A stretch of 64,000 nucleotides of DNA from Mycobacterium fragae (GTDB lineage: Bacteria > Actinomycetota > Actinomycetes > Mycobacteriales > Mycobacteriaceae): positions 124,001 to 188,000 of the forward strand of contig NZ_LQOW01000005.1 of assembly GCF_002102185.1 (NCBI RefSeq), given 5' to 3'. Under the pieces are notes generated by a model. The model was not told the origin of the DNA. It made no database searches and saw only the letters and a program-made list of their open reading frames with translations. Of the stretch, positions 54,525 through 63,833 are shown piece by piece. The translations under genes were made by a program, and so were the position numbers. Position 1 is the first letter of the stretch. Every line of letters begins with the position of its first letter.

Positions 54525-55751
54525 ATGACCGCAACTCCCCGGCGGGTAACTACGGCCCCCGGCGGGTACCTCAATCAGATGGGCGAGCCGGACGCGATCA
54601 TCGAAAAACTCCGAGACACTCTCGAAAAGGAAAAGGGCCTTGCCGATCTAGTTGAAGGGTCATTGGCCGAGGCCCGGAAATCGGCCGAGGCGGAACTCGA
54701 TTCGGAGCTGTTCGCGGCCCTGGAGTGGCCTCGCAATATCGGTGAGTACGAGAACTACCTCAAGCGCTTCGTCAGATGGGTCCCCCACGAGTCGGATGCG
54801 GATGCCTGGAAGAACGAGAAGAGCCAGTCCCAGGAAGTCAGCGATCGGATGAGCCACTTTTACTTCCTCGTCGATCAGAAGGTCGGCGAGGAGGCGCCAC
54901 AGGATTCCGCCGTTTTTCGGGAGTGGATCACCGAATTCGCCCGGCAGTGGGGCAGCTTTCTGGACACTCCGGAGTCGTTCAGCCCAGAAGTCTTGAAATC
55001 GTTCATCGACGACGCTCCCGAATACCGCATCGATGAATCATTGGTCGACGGCGTGCCGAACGCGCCCAGCGGCTGGCTGACCGCCAACCAGTTCATCGCG
55101 CGTGAGATCAACGGCGGGCTACGTCCGATTGCCGAGCCCGCCACCAATCTGGTGGTTACGAGACCGGCGGACTGCAGTTTTCAGCACGCGTACGACATCG
55201 ACGCCGACTCGAATGTCCCGGACATCAGGCTCAAGAACCACAAATACGGCAACATCAAGCAGCTCATGGAAGGCAGCAGCTATGGCGAAAGCTTTGCCGG
55301 TGGCACGTTCGTCCACTACATGCTGCCGGTGCACGCCTACCACCGCTACCACCTACCGGTTGGCGGGCTGGTCAAAGAGTCCTTCCGGATCAACGGCAAG
55401 GTCTTCATGCGGGTGATCATTGAAGATCACCAGCTCCGGGGCAGCGACAGCGCCAGTACGGGATACGAGTTTTCGCAGACCCGTGGAGTGGTGACCATCG
55501 ACACCTCGGAATCCGACTGCGGCGATATCGGCATTGTCGCGGTGATCCCGGTGGGAATGGCTCACGTGTCGTCGGTCGTCCTCACATCGGTCGCAGGCAG
55601 ACACATGGCTAAAGGGGAAGAGTTCGGTTACTTCCAGTTCGGCGGCTCGGACATCATCATCCTTTTCCAAGAGGGAGTGAATCCGCAGATCGACAAGAGC
55701 GACGAGTTCCGGCTCGTCGGCACCCCGGTGGCCCGCTGCAGCCCCCGTTGA
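54525..55751 (+). CDS. phosphatidylserine decarboxylase-like enzyme
   Basis: 408 aa. The C-terminal half is PSD-like: GGTFVHYMLPVHAYHRYHLPVGG, then GEEFGYFQFGGSDIIILFQEG, in which GGS (near residue 372) is the self-cleavage motif giving the pyruvoyl group (LGST in classic Psd). The N-terminal half carries the helical extension found in the PsiD-type amino-acid decarboxylase branch, so tryptophan or another amino acid may be the substrate rather than phosphatidylserine. Paired with the SDR. Confidence 0.83.
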   Translation: MTATPRRVTTAPGGYLNQMGEPDAIIEKLRDTLEKEKGLADLVEGSLAEARKSAEAELDSELFAALEWPRNIGEYENYLKRFVRWVPHESDADAWKNEKSQSQEVSDRMSHFYFLVDQKVGEEAPQDSAVFREWITEFARQWGSFLDTPESFSPEVLKSFIDDAPEYRIDESLVDGVPNAPSGWLTANQFIAREINGGLRPIAEPATNLVVTRPADCSFQHAYDIDADSNVPDIRLKNHKYGNIKQLMEGSSYGESFAGGTFVHYMLPVHAYHRYHLPVGGLVKESFRINGKVFMRVIIEDHQLRGSDSASTGYEFSQTRGVVTIDTSESDCGDIGIVAVIPVGMAHVSSVVLTSVAGRHMAKGEEFGYFQFGGSDIIILFQEGVNPQIDKSDEFRLVGTPVARCSPR

Positions 55752-55879
55752 GCGTTGGCGTTGAAACCTCTTGCGGCTCACCGGTTCCGCCGCCAACCGC
55801 AGTAAGCCATCCACAGTCGGAGCTTTATCCACAGACCTGACCTTGGGTGCCAGCACGAGTCAGACCCCGTTGATATCCT

Positions 55880-55895
55880 TCGAACATGTGTTCGA
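55880..55895. promoter_or_regulatory. perfect LexA/SOS box over the start of the 13E12 gene
   Basis: TCGAAC-ATGT-GTTCGA matches the mycobacterial LexA consensus exactly. The ATG of the downstream gene is inside the box (55886-55888), so LexA binding would cover the start and, with TTGATAT at 55870, the promoter. SOS boxes at 13E12-family genes are known from M. tuberculosis. Confidence 0.9.
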
Positions 55896-57250
55896 GTAGC
55901 CGTGAGGAGATCGTCGCGGTTTTCGACGGGCTCGCGGCATACCTGAAACGCGCTCTGGACTTGTCCTTCGACACGCTGACCACCCGTGAGTGTCTGGCGA
56001 TGTTGGAGCGCTGCGAAACGCTGCGCCGCCAGCTGCCAGCCGTCGAGCACCCGTTGATCAACCAGGTTGCCGAACAGGCCGATGAGACCGAGTTGGGCGG
56101 CAAGTTGCGGTTTGCGTTGGCCGAGCGGTTGCGCATCACGCGTCCCGAAGCGTCGCGGCGCATCGGCGAGGCCGCCGATCTCGGCCCCCGCCGCGCACTG
56201 ACCGGCGAACCCCTGCCGCCGGTGCTGACCGCCACCGCCCAAGCCCAACGCGCCGGGACCATCGGGACCGGCCATGTCGCGGTGATCCGCGGTTTCTATC
56301 ACCGGCTACCCGACGTCGTCGACGTCGAGACGCGGGAGAAAGCCGAAGCCCAGCTCGCCCGCCAGGCCGGCGAGTTCCGGCCCGACCAGCTGGCCAAGCT
56401 GGCCGACAAACTGACCGACTGTCTGAACCCCGACGGGGATTTCACCGACACCGACCGGGCGCGCCGCCGCTCGATCATCATCGGCAAGCAAGACATCGAC
56501 GGCATGAGCCCGATCAGCGGGTATCTGACCCCGCAGGCACGCGCCACCATCGACGCGGTGATGGCCAAGCTGGCCGCCCCGGGCATGTGTAACCCCGAGG
56601 ACCCCACCCCATGTCTGGGCGGCACCCCCTCGCAGCAAGCCATCGAACAAGACACCCGAAGTGCCGGCCAGCGCAACCATGATGCGCTCAATGCCGCCGG
56701 GCGCGCGCTATTGGCCTCCGGGGATTTGGGTCAGCACAACGGGCTACCCGCCACCATCATCGTGTCCACCACGCTCGCCGAGCTCGAATCCGGTTGCGGA
56801 AAAGCGCTCACCGGCGGCGGCACTTTGCTGCCGATGAGCGATGTGATCCGGCTGGCCTCGCATGCGCATCACTACCTAGCCATTTTCGACAAGGGCAAGG
56901 CGCTCGGGCTCTATCACAGCAAGCGGCTGGCCTCACCCGCACAGCGAATAGTGCTCTACGCCAAGGATCGCGGGTGCTCATTCCCCAATTGCGACGTGCC
57001 GGGCTATTTTTGCGAAGCCCACCACTGCACCCGCTACGCCCAATGCCGCACCACCGACGTCAACGACTTGACATTAGGCTGCGGCGGCCATCACCCGCTG
57101 GCCGAACAAGGCTGGACCACCCGCAAGAACGCCAACGGCGACACCGAATGGATCCCGCCACCGCATTTGGATTACGGCCAACCACGCATCAATCGGTTCC
57201 ATCATCCCGAAAAGCTATTGCGAGACGACGAAGACGACGGGGATCCGTAG
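55886..57250 (+). CDS. 13E12 repeat family protein (DUF222 + HNH nuclease)
   Basis: 454 aa, intact copy of the REP13E12 family present in many copies in mycobacteria. DUF222 runs from about residue 20 to 330 ([46 protein letters not shown]). A C-terminal HNH nuclease follows: [25 protein letters not shown] and [18 protein letters not shown] give the Cys and His zinc/HNH ligands. The gene family is repeated and a hot spot for recombination. The ATG at 55886 ([12 protein letters not shown]) matches family starts. Confidence 0.93.
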   Translation: MCSSSREEIVAVFDGLAAYLKRALDLSFDTLTTRECLAMLERCETLRRQLPAVEHPLINQVAEQADETELGGKLRFALAERLRITRPEASRRIGEAADLGPRRALTGEPLPPVLTATAQAQRAGTIGTGHVAVIRGFYHRLPDVVDVETREKAEAQLARQAGEFRPDQLAKLADKLTDCLNPDGDFTDTDRARRRSIIIGKQDIDGMSPISGYLTPQARATIDAVMAKLAAPGMCNPEDPTPCLGGTPSQQAIEQDTRSAGQRNHDALNAAGRALLASGDLGQHNGLPATIIVSTTLAELESGCGKALTGGGTLLPMSDVIRLASHAHHYLAIFDKGKALGLYHSKRLASPAQRIVLYAKDRGCSFPNCDVPGYFCEAHHCTRYAQCRTTDVNDLTLGCGGHHPLAEQGWTTRKNANGDTEWIPPPHLDYGQPRINRFHHPEKLLRDDEDDGDP

Positions 57251-57254
57251 CGGC

Positions 57255-60200
57255 TCAACGCCTCCGCAGTGCAGATGCCAACGCCCAGGAGGCTCCGGCA
57301 CCCGCCAATGCCATCGCGGCCACCGGTATGCCCACCCGCGCGGCTCGAACGCGCGTCGAGGGCTCCGGGCGTCCGGGCGGGACGCCGGCCATCACCTGCG
57401 CAAGATGCAGTGGGGTCGCCACGCCGGCGTCGCTGATCTGGGTCTGGCAGGAGAACCCGTTCGCCACCACCAGCGCACCCGGGTTTTTGCGAATCGCCGG
57501 CAGCAATGCCTGCTCGCCGCAGTCCATCGAGATGTCGTATTTACCTTGCTCGAAACCCCACGAGCCGGCCAACCCGCAACATCCGCCGGAGACAGATTGC
57601 ACGTCGACACCCATCTTCTCCAGAACCTGCTGGTCGGCGTCGACACCACCGGTGGCTCGCTGATGACAGTGCCCCCACAGCAGAGCCTGCGTTCCCGACA
57701 TCGTTGGTAGCTCGACATCGAACTTCGTCAGGAACTCCGCGAAGTGATAGCTGTTGCGCACCAATCGATCCGCGTCGTCGTCATGTGGCAACAACTTCGG
57801 CAGCTCATCCTTGAACACCGCCAGACAGCTGGGCTCCATACCCACGATCGGTGTGCCGGCGCGGATCTCGTCACGCAACTGCGACAACACGTCACGCAGA
57901 TAGCGTTCCGCGACGTCGAGGAATCCGTAGTCGTAAAGCGGTCGGCCACAACAAATGTGGCCGGTTGGCATGATCACCCGCCAACCGGCCGCTTCGATGG
58001 CCTCGACGCAGGCGACCCCGACATCGGTGTGCAGCCGGTTGTTGAACGTGTCCGGGAACAGGACGACCCGCGGCCCGCTGGCGTTGACCACCGGACGCCC
58101 CGAAAACCACTGCTGCAATGTCATCGGGGCGAAGGTCGGCAATGGCCGGCGCCGGTCGATTCCGCCCACCGCCTTGGCGATTCGCGACAGCACCGGCGTC
58201 TGAGTGGCAAAGTTGGCCAGCTCGGGGATAGCGCTGGCCAACCGCGCGGCCTGGTCGATGAACCCGAATGCGTAGGCATAGCGGGGCCGCCACCGGCGCA
58301 GCGACCGGAAGTGGTGGTAGAGGAATTCGGCCTTGTAGGTCGGGATGTCAACCTCGACCGGGCAGTCGCTGGTGCAGCCCTTGCAGGCCAGGCACAGGTC
58401 CAACGCGTCTGCCACCTCGGCGGACTGCCAGCCGTCGGTGATCACTTCGCCGCGCAGCATCTCGAACAGCAGCCGGGCGCGCCCGCGGGTGGAGTGCTTC
58501 TCCTCGCGCGTCACCTGATAGCTCGGGCACATCGTCATCTGCGCATCGGGCACCCGGCATTTGCCCACGCCGACGCAGCGCAGCGCCGCATGCGCGAAAT
58601 CGCCCCCATCCACCTCGTAGGCGAACTTCACCTTGGGCCGCGGGGGGTTGTAGTCGGTGCCGAGCTTGAGGTTCTCGTCGAACCGATACGGGTCGATCAC
58701 CTTGCCCGGGTTCATCTTCCACTCGGGATCCCAGATCAGCTTGAACTTGCGCATCGCCTCCATCAGCCGCGGGCCGTACTGCTTGCCGAGCAGCTCGGCG
58801 CGCTGCTGGCCGTCGCCGTGCTCACCGGACATCGAGCCACCGTAGGACGCCACCAGGTCGCCGGCGGCCTCCATGAAATGCCGGTAAGTCGCCAGTCCGT
58901 CCTTGTGGCGCAGGTCGAAACTGATCCGGGAGTGGATGCAGCCTTCACCCAAGTGGCCGTACATGGCGCCGCGCAGATCATGGTCCGCGTAGAGCTGCTG
59001 CAGGTCGCGCAGATAGTCGCCGACCCGATTCGGCGGCACGGCCGAGTCCTCCCAGCCCGGCCAGTGATCGCCGCTATCGGCCGGGAATGCCGTCGACCCC
59101 AGCCCGGCCTCCCGGATCGACCACAGTTCGTCGCTGTTTCCGCCGTCCTGCTTGCTGCGAGCCAGCACGATGCGGTCGTCGTCGTAGTCCTTCTTCTTGC
59201 GCAGCCAGCCGACGAATTCCTCTGCGCGGCGCAGTGATTCGCCCGGCTCGTCGGATCCAAACTGCATGAACACCCAGGCACCATCGGACTTGAGCCTGGG
59301 CAGCGCCGCGCGGCCCGAGGCATTGGCGCCCGTGAGCTCCTGGTTGTGGACGAGCAGACTGTCGACCGCCTCCAGCCCGATCGGCTTCCACGCCATCAGG
59401 TCTGGCACCGCGTCGCCGGCCTCGCCGATCGAGTCGTACTGGATCACCACCAGCGTGCGGTGGACCATCGCCGGCGTCAGCATCACCGTCGCGGTCAGCG
59501 CCACCGCGCAGGTGCTTTCGGTGCCCACCAACGCGCGGGCAACGTTGAAGCCCTTCTCCGGCAGCAGCTCGTCGAGGTTGTATCCGGACACCCGGCGCGG
59601 CAGCTCGTCGACGTCCGGATAGCCTTTGCGGATGTCCTCGGCGTACTCGTCGCGCAAATCCCTTAGCGCAGCATAGATCTCGCCCTTCCGGCCGCCCGCG
59701 GCGATGATGGAGTCCAGATCGTCCTCCTCGTTGACGCCGACCGTGAACCGCGCGCCGTCGTACGTGACGACGTCGAGTTCATGAGTGTTGTCCGACGTCC
59801 GCGGTCCCGGCCCGTACAGATGCGACTGGATCGAGTGCACACCGCAGGAGTTGTTGCCGATGTTGCCCCCCAACGTGCACCGCGAATGCGACGACGGGTC
59901 TGGGCCGAAGACCAACCCGTACTCGCCCGTGGCCCTGTTGAGTTGCTCGTTGATCACCCCGGTCTGCACGGTCGCCAGTCGACGCTGGGCGTCGATGTCG
60001 AGGATGTCGGTGAGATACTTCGAAAAGTCGATGACGACAGCGACATTGACGGTTTCACCGGACAGACTCGTCCCTCCGCCGCGACACAGCACCGGCGCGT
60101 GATAGGTGTGGCAGGCCCGCACGGTCTCGACGACGTCGTCGAGCGTCTTGGGAACGACCACACCTATCGGCACCTGACGGAAGTTCGACGCGTCGTTGGC

Positions 60201-60350
60201 ATACATCGCCAGAGTCGCGGTGTCGAACCGGACTTCCCCGCTGACGTGCCGGCGCAGCTGGCTTTCCAGCCCGGCGACGTTGACTTTGTCGACCGCCGCC
60301 ATCCCGGCGACGAACCGCGTGTCGGGCCGGGCCGGAATCGTCTGCGTCAT
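57255..60350 (-). CDS. FAD-linked oxidase with iron-sulphur and CCG domains
   Basis: 1031 aa, YdiJ-type. FAD domain from about 45 (LCRGGGTSLSGETVN, then CTLGGNIGNNSCG), FAD-oxidase C domain to about 560, a ferredoxin domain near 651 (CLACKGCTSDCPVEVDIP), and two CCG cysteine motifs near 799 (GHICCGRPLYDYG) and 925 (GGCCGLAGSWG). A Arg-ended hydrophobic helix closes the protein. Members oxidise D-lactate, glycolate or 2-hydroxyglutarate. It overlaps the TPP enzyme gene by 4 bases. Confidence 0.92.
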   Translation of the reverse strand: MTQTIPARPDTRFVAGMAAVDKVNVAGLESQLRRHVSGEVRFDTATLAMYANDASNFRQVPIGVVVPKTLDDVVETVRACHTYHAPVLCRGGGTSLSGETVNVAVVIDFSKYLTDILDIDAQRRLATVQTGVINEQLNRATGEYGLVFGPDPSSHSRCTLGGNIGNNSCGVHSIQSHLYGPGPRTSDNTHELDVVTYDGARFTVGVNEEDDLDSIIAAGGRKGEIYAALRDLRDEYAEDIRKGYPDVDELPRRVSGYNLDELLPEKGFNVARALVGTESTCAVALTATVMLTPAMVHRTLVVIQYDSIGEAGDAVPDLMAWKPIGLEAVDSLLVHNQELTGANASGRAALPRLKSDGAWVFMQFGSDEPGESLRRAEEFVGWLRKKKDYDDDRIVLARSKQDGGNSDELWSIREAGLGSTAFPADSGDHWPGWEDSAVPPNRVGDYLRDLQQLYADHDLRGAMYGHLGEGCIHSRISFDLRHKDGLATYRHFMEAAGDLVASYGGSMSGEHGDGQQRAELLGKQYGPRLMEAMRKFKLIWDPEWKMNPGKVIDPYRFDENLKLGTDYNPPRPKVKFAYEVDGGDFAHAALRCVGVGKCRVPDAQMTMCPSYQVTREEKHSTRGRARLLFEMLRGEVITDGWQSAEVADALDLCLACKGCTSDCPVEVDIPTYKAEFLYHHFRSLRRWRPRYAYAFGFIDQAARLASAIPELANFATQTPVLSRIAKAVGGIDRRRPLPTFAPMTLQQWFSGRPVVNASGPRVVLFPDTFNNRLHTDVGVACVEAIEAAGWRVIMPTGHICCGRPLYDYGFLDVAERYLRDVLSQLRDEIRAGTPIVGMEPSCLAVFKDELPKLLPHDDDADRLVRNSYHFAEFLTKFDVELPTMSGTQALLWGHCHQRATGGVDADQQVLEKMGVDVQSVSGGCCGLAGSWGFEQGKYDISMDCGEQALLPAIRKNPGALVVANGFSCQTQISDAGVATPLHLAQVMAGVPPGRPEPSTRVRAARVGIPVAAMALAGAGASWALASALRRR

Positions 60351-62152
60351 TCGTCGCCCTTGACCGTCTGCTTGATCGACTCGGTGAACTCGTGCATCTT
60401 CTGCTTGGCGCCCTTCTTGCCGATGCTCACGCGGTCGGGGTCTTTGAGCACCGCCTTCGCCGTCTTCTTGGCCATCATCTTCTTGATGTGCGGCGGAACC
60501 GGCGGAATGTCCTTGTCCACCACGACTTCCAGCACCACCGGGCCTTTGGCCGCCAGCGCCTGCTCCCAGGCCTCACCGATGGTCTTGGGGCTGTCGCAGC
60601 GGATACCGGTCAAACCCAGCAGGTTGGCGAACTCGGCGTACGGAACGTCCGGAATATACTGAGAGCCCTCGAATTTCGGCTCCCCGCCCATCGCCCGCTG
60701 CTCCCAGGTCACCTGGTTGAGGTCCTGGTTGTTGAACACGCAGAAGACCAGCGGGCCATCGGAGAGCCGGTCCTTGTACCGCTTGACGGTGATCATCTCG
60801 GCCAGCCCGTTCATCTGGAACACACCGTCACCGACAAGCGCGATCACCGGACGCCCCGGGTGGGCCAACTTGGCGCTGATCGCATACGGCGTACCCGGCC
60901 CCATCGTGGCCAGGTTTCCCGCCAACGATGCCGCCATGCCCGGACGCAACTTCAGATGCCGTGCCCACCAATTGGCCACCGAGCCCGCGTCCGTGGTCAG
61001 GATCGCGTTGTCTGGCAGTCGTTGCGACAGCTCGTGCACCACCAGCTCGGGGTTGAGCGGGTCGGCCTTGTCGTGTGCGCGCTTGTCGAGCACCGCCCAC
61101 CATTCCTTGACTTCTTTCTCGATCTTGGACCGCCAAGACCGGTCGTCCTTGCGCTGCAGCAGCGGAATCAGCTCATGCAGCGTCTCTTTGGAGCCGCCGA
61201 CGAGGTTGGCCTCCATCGGATAGCGCGTCCCGATCATCCGGCCGTCGAGGTTGATCTCCACACCGCGGCACTGCCCTTCCTTGGGCAGCCACTCCGCGTA
61301 GGGGAAGCTGGTGCCGATGAAAAACAGGGTGTCGGCATCCGACATCATGGCCTCGCTGGCGGTCGAACCCAACAGCCCGATCGGCCCGGTGACATAAGGC
61401 AGGTCATCCGGCAACACGGCGCGTCCCAACGATGTCTTGGCCACCCCGGCGCCAAGCAGCTCCGCCGCCTGAACCACCTCGTCAGCCGCCTCGGCGGCAC
61501 CAACCCCGGCAACGATGGCCACTTTCTTGCCCTCGTTGAGGATCTCGGCGGCCTTCTCCAATTCCGACTTCGGCGGGATCACTCGTGGTTTGGTCCAACC
61601 GATGCTGGTGAACACCGCGCCGTGCATCCGCGGCGGCGACGGCACCGCATCGGTTTCGGCCACGTCTTCGGGCAGGATGATCGTGGCCACGGTGCGGTTG
61701 TTCAGCGCGACCTTGCAGGCCCGGTCGACGAGGTGCCGCGCCTGCTCCGGCGCCATACAGGTCTGAACGAAGTCCGACGAGACGTCTTTGTACAGCGAAT
61801 TGGGGTCGATCTCCTGCTGGAACGCCGCTCCCAGCGACATCCTTTTCTGCTGACCGACGATGGCCACCACCGGCTGGTGATCGAGCTTGGCGTCGTAGAG
61901 GCCGTTGAGCAGATGAATCGCCCCGCCGCCGGAGGTGGCCAGACAACAGCCGATCTCTCCGGTGAATTTGGCGTGACCGGTCGCCATGAAAGCCGCCATC
62001 TCCTCATGCCGGGGCTGAATGAGCTCCGGGTCTCCCCCGGCCCGGTCCAGCGCACCCAGCATCGACAGGATGCCGTCGCCCGGGTATCCGTAGATTCGGT
62101 GAATTCCCCACTGCCGCAAGCGGTCGAGGATGAAGTCGGCGGTCTTAGGCAT
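60347..62152 (-). CDS. TPP-dependent enzyme, pyruvate oxidase/decarboxylase-like
   Basis: 601 aa of the acetolactate synthase/PoxB superfamily. N-terminal IYGYPGDGILSMLGAL and the TPP-activating Glu in RHEEMAAFMATGHAKFTG; C-terminal TPP motif GDGVFQMNGLAEM to CVFNNQDLNQVTWEQRAMGG. FAD content cannot be read. Substrate is probably pyruvate, giving acetate and CO2 or acetaldehyde. The C-terminal 40 residues are Lys-rich, recalling the membrane-binding tail of PoxB. First of a pair with the FAD/FeS oxidase. Confidence 0.88.
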   Translation of the reverse strand: MPKTADFILDRLRQWGIHRIYGYPGDGILSMLGALDRAGGDPELIQPRHEEMAAFMATGHAKFTGEIGCCLATSGGGAIHLLNGLYDAKLDHQPVVAIVGQQKRMSLGAAFQQEIDPNSLYKDVSSDFVQTCMAPEQARHLVDRACKVALNNRTVATIILPEDVAETDAVPSPPRMHGAVFTSIGWTKPRVIPPKSELEKAAEILNEGKKVAIVAGVGAAEAADEVVQAAELLGAGVAKTSLGRAVLPDDLPYVTGPIGLLGSTASEAMMSDADTLFFIGTSFPYAEWLPKEGQCRGVEINLDGRMIGTRYPMEANLVGGSKETLHELIPLLQRKDDRSWRSKIEKEVKEWWAVLDKRAHDKADPLNPELVVHELSQRLPDNAILTTDAGSVANWWARHLKLRPGMAASLAGNLATMGPGTPYAISAKLAHPGRPVIALVGDGVFQMNGLAEMITVKRYKDRLSDGPLVFCVFNNQDLNQVTWEQRAMGGEPKFEGSQYIPDVPYAEFANLLGLTGIRCDSPKTIGEAWEQALAAKGPVVLEVVVDKDIPPVPPHIKKMMAKKTAKAVLKDPDRVSIGKKGAKQKMHEFTESIKQTVKGDE

Positions 62153-62215
62153 GGGTACTCCTTGAGTGCGCTGTCGGTTTGCTGGGTAGCCGACGTATAC
62201 CCGCGAGTACGCCTG

Positions 62216-62869
62216 TCAAACGGTGGTAAGACCGCTGCGTGCGGTACGCAAGTCCTCCACAAACAGCTGGTAGGCCTTCTCGCGATCGGTGCGGTCGCGA
62301 AGCACCGCGGACGGGTGGACCGTGGCAGTCAACAGCGGCTCGGGGTCCAGCCGCAGACCGTCGCCGTCGGGCAGATGCACGGGCTCGCCACGATGGGCCG
62401 TCAACCGAAACGACGTGCCGAGCAACGCCTGGGCGGCTGTCGCGCCGAGCAGCACCACCACCTGCGGCTGGAGCGTCTCCATCTCGGCGATCAGCCAGGG
62501 CCGACAGGCGACGACCTCGGTACGGCTGGGCTTCTGGTGAATCCGTCGTTTGCCGTTCTTGCGGGTGAACTTGAAGTGCTTGACGGCGTTGGTCTGATAC
62601 GTCAAATCCGGATCGATGCCCGCGTCGTCGAGCGCACGGGCCAGCAGCCGCCCGGCGGGGCCGACGAACGGCAGCCCCTCGACATCCTCGCGGTCGCCGG
62701 GCTGCTCGCCGACCAACATGATCGGCGCATCCGGGTGCCCGTGCCCGAACACGGTTTGCGACGCGTTCTTGTACAGCGCACAGCCATGACAACCGCTGGC
62801 CGCGGCCGCCAGCGAGTCCAAGCTGCGGTCCTCGGGCAGGTAGCGTTCGGCCCCGGCTGGCGTAGCCAT
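62216..62869 (-). CDS. udgX: UdgX-type uracil-DNA glycosylase
   Basis: 217 aa. The family motif GEQPGDREDVEGLPFVGPAG and TVHPSAVL motifs are intact. The KRRIH loop at residues 107-111 is the hallmark of UdgX, which cuts uracil from DNA and then stays covalently bound through that His. Cluster ligands visible are C27, C30 and C122; H98 sits where family 4 enzymes usually have the third Cys (VKHFKF). Related to M. smegmatis UdgX; absent from M. tuberculosis. ATG at 62869 overlaps the stop of the upstream oxidoreductase gene. Confidence 0.93.
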   Translation of the reverse strand: MATPAGAERYLPEDRSLDSLAAAASGCHGCALYKNASQTVFGHGHPDAPIMLVGEQPGDREDVEGLPFVGPAGRLLARALDDAGIDPDLTYQTNAVKHFKFTRKNGKRRIHQKPSRTEVVACRPWLIAEMETLQPQVVVLLGATAAQALLGTSFRLTAHRGEPVHLPDGDGLRLDPEPLLTATVHPSAVLRDRTDREKAYQLFVEDLRTARSGLTTV

Positions 62870-63825
62870 CAGGCCGCGAACTCGGGTGCGATCTCCGACT
62901 CCCAGAAGTCGAAGAACCGGTCTTGTTCGGGACCGATCTGCTGGATGTACACCTCGTCGTAGCCGACGTCGAGGAACGCGCGAATCCGTTCGATGTAGGG
63001 CTTGGGATCCGGTCCACACGGCACGGCTTGCTCGACCGTCGACTCGGGAACCAAACTCGACGCCTGCTCGAAATGGCTTGGCGTGGACAGGATCTGGGCC
63101 AATTCACCGGGCAGGTGCTCGTTTGGCCATAAATCATGAGCGGTGCGGACGCCGTCTTCGGTCGTCGGGGCGTGGCAGACTTTGAAGCCGGCCTGGGTGG
63201 GTTTGCCTTCGCCGCCGGCCTCGCGGAACGCGGCGAGCAGCTCCGGTGAATCCATCGTGCTTTGATAACCGTCGCCGATCCGCCCCGCCAACCGGGCGGC
63301 GTGCGGGCCGAAACCGGAGATATAGATCGGAGCCGGCTGCGCAGGCACGGTGTAGATGCGGGCATTCTCCACCGTGAAATATCGACCGTGGTGGCTGATT
63401 TGCTCGCCGGAGAAGAGGTTGCGGATGATTTCGACGGCTTCCTCGAGCATCTGTCGCCGGATCGCCGATGTCGGCCAATGCTGGCCGGTGATGTGCTCGT
63501 TCAGTGCTTCCCCGGTTCCCAGGCCCAAGACGAACCGCCCGTCGAGCTGCGTGGCGCTGGTGGCGGCGGCCTGGGCGACCACCGCGGGATGGATCCGCAT
63601 GATCGGGCAGGTGACCGCCGTGGTCACCGGCAGCGAACACGCTTGGGACAGCGCGCCTATCACCGACCACACGAACGGACTGTGGCCCTGCTTGTCGTTC
63701 CACGGATGGAAGTGATCGGAAATCCAGAGCCGTTCGAAGCCGGCAGCCTCGGCTCGAACGGCCTGGCGCACCAACTCATTGGGCGGGAATTCCTCGCAGG
63801 ACAGGAAGTAACCCAGACTCGCCAT
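62869..63825 (-). CDS. F420-dependent luciferase-like oxidoreductase (FGD-related)
   Basis: 318 aa luciferase-like monooxygenase fold. ISDHFHPWNDKQGHSPFVWSVIGAL, RIHPAVVAQAAATSATQLDGRFVLGLGTGEALNEHI and LAGRIGDGYQST are landmarks of the F420-dependent glucose-6-phosphate dehydrogenase subfamily. Substrate unlikely to be proven by sequence. ATG at 63825, 5 bases after the end of the next upstream gene is not applicable; the preceding gene ends at 63834. Overlaps udgX by 1 base. Confidence 0.9.
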   Translation of the reverse strand: MASLGYFLSCEEFPPNELVRQAVRAEAAGFERLWISDHFHPWNDKQGHSPFVWSVIGALSQACSLPVTTAVTCPIMRIHPAVVAQAAATSATQLDGRFVLGLGTGEALNEHITGQHWPTSAIRRQMLEEAVEIIRNLFSGEQISHHGRYFTVENARIYTVPAQPAPIYISGFGPHAARLAGRIGDGYQSTMDSPELLAAFREAGGEGKPTQAGFKVCHAPTTEDGVRTAHDLWPNEHLPGELAQILSTPSHFEQASSLVPESTVEQAVPCGPDPKPYIERIRAFLDVGYDEVYIQQIGPEQDRFFDFWESEIAPEFAA

Positions 63826-63833
63826 GACCGGCC

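Noticed and set aside
60392..62962. 856-residue plus-strand frame over the TPP enzyme and UdgX genes
   Set aside because: His/Arg/Leu-rich antisense shadow; both minus-strand genes carry clear motifs.
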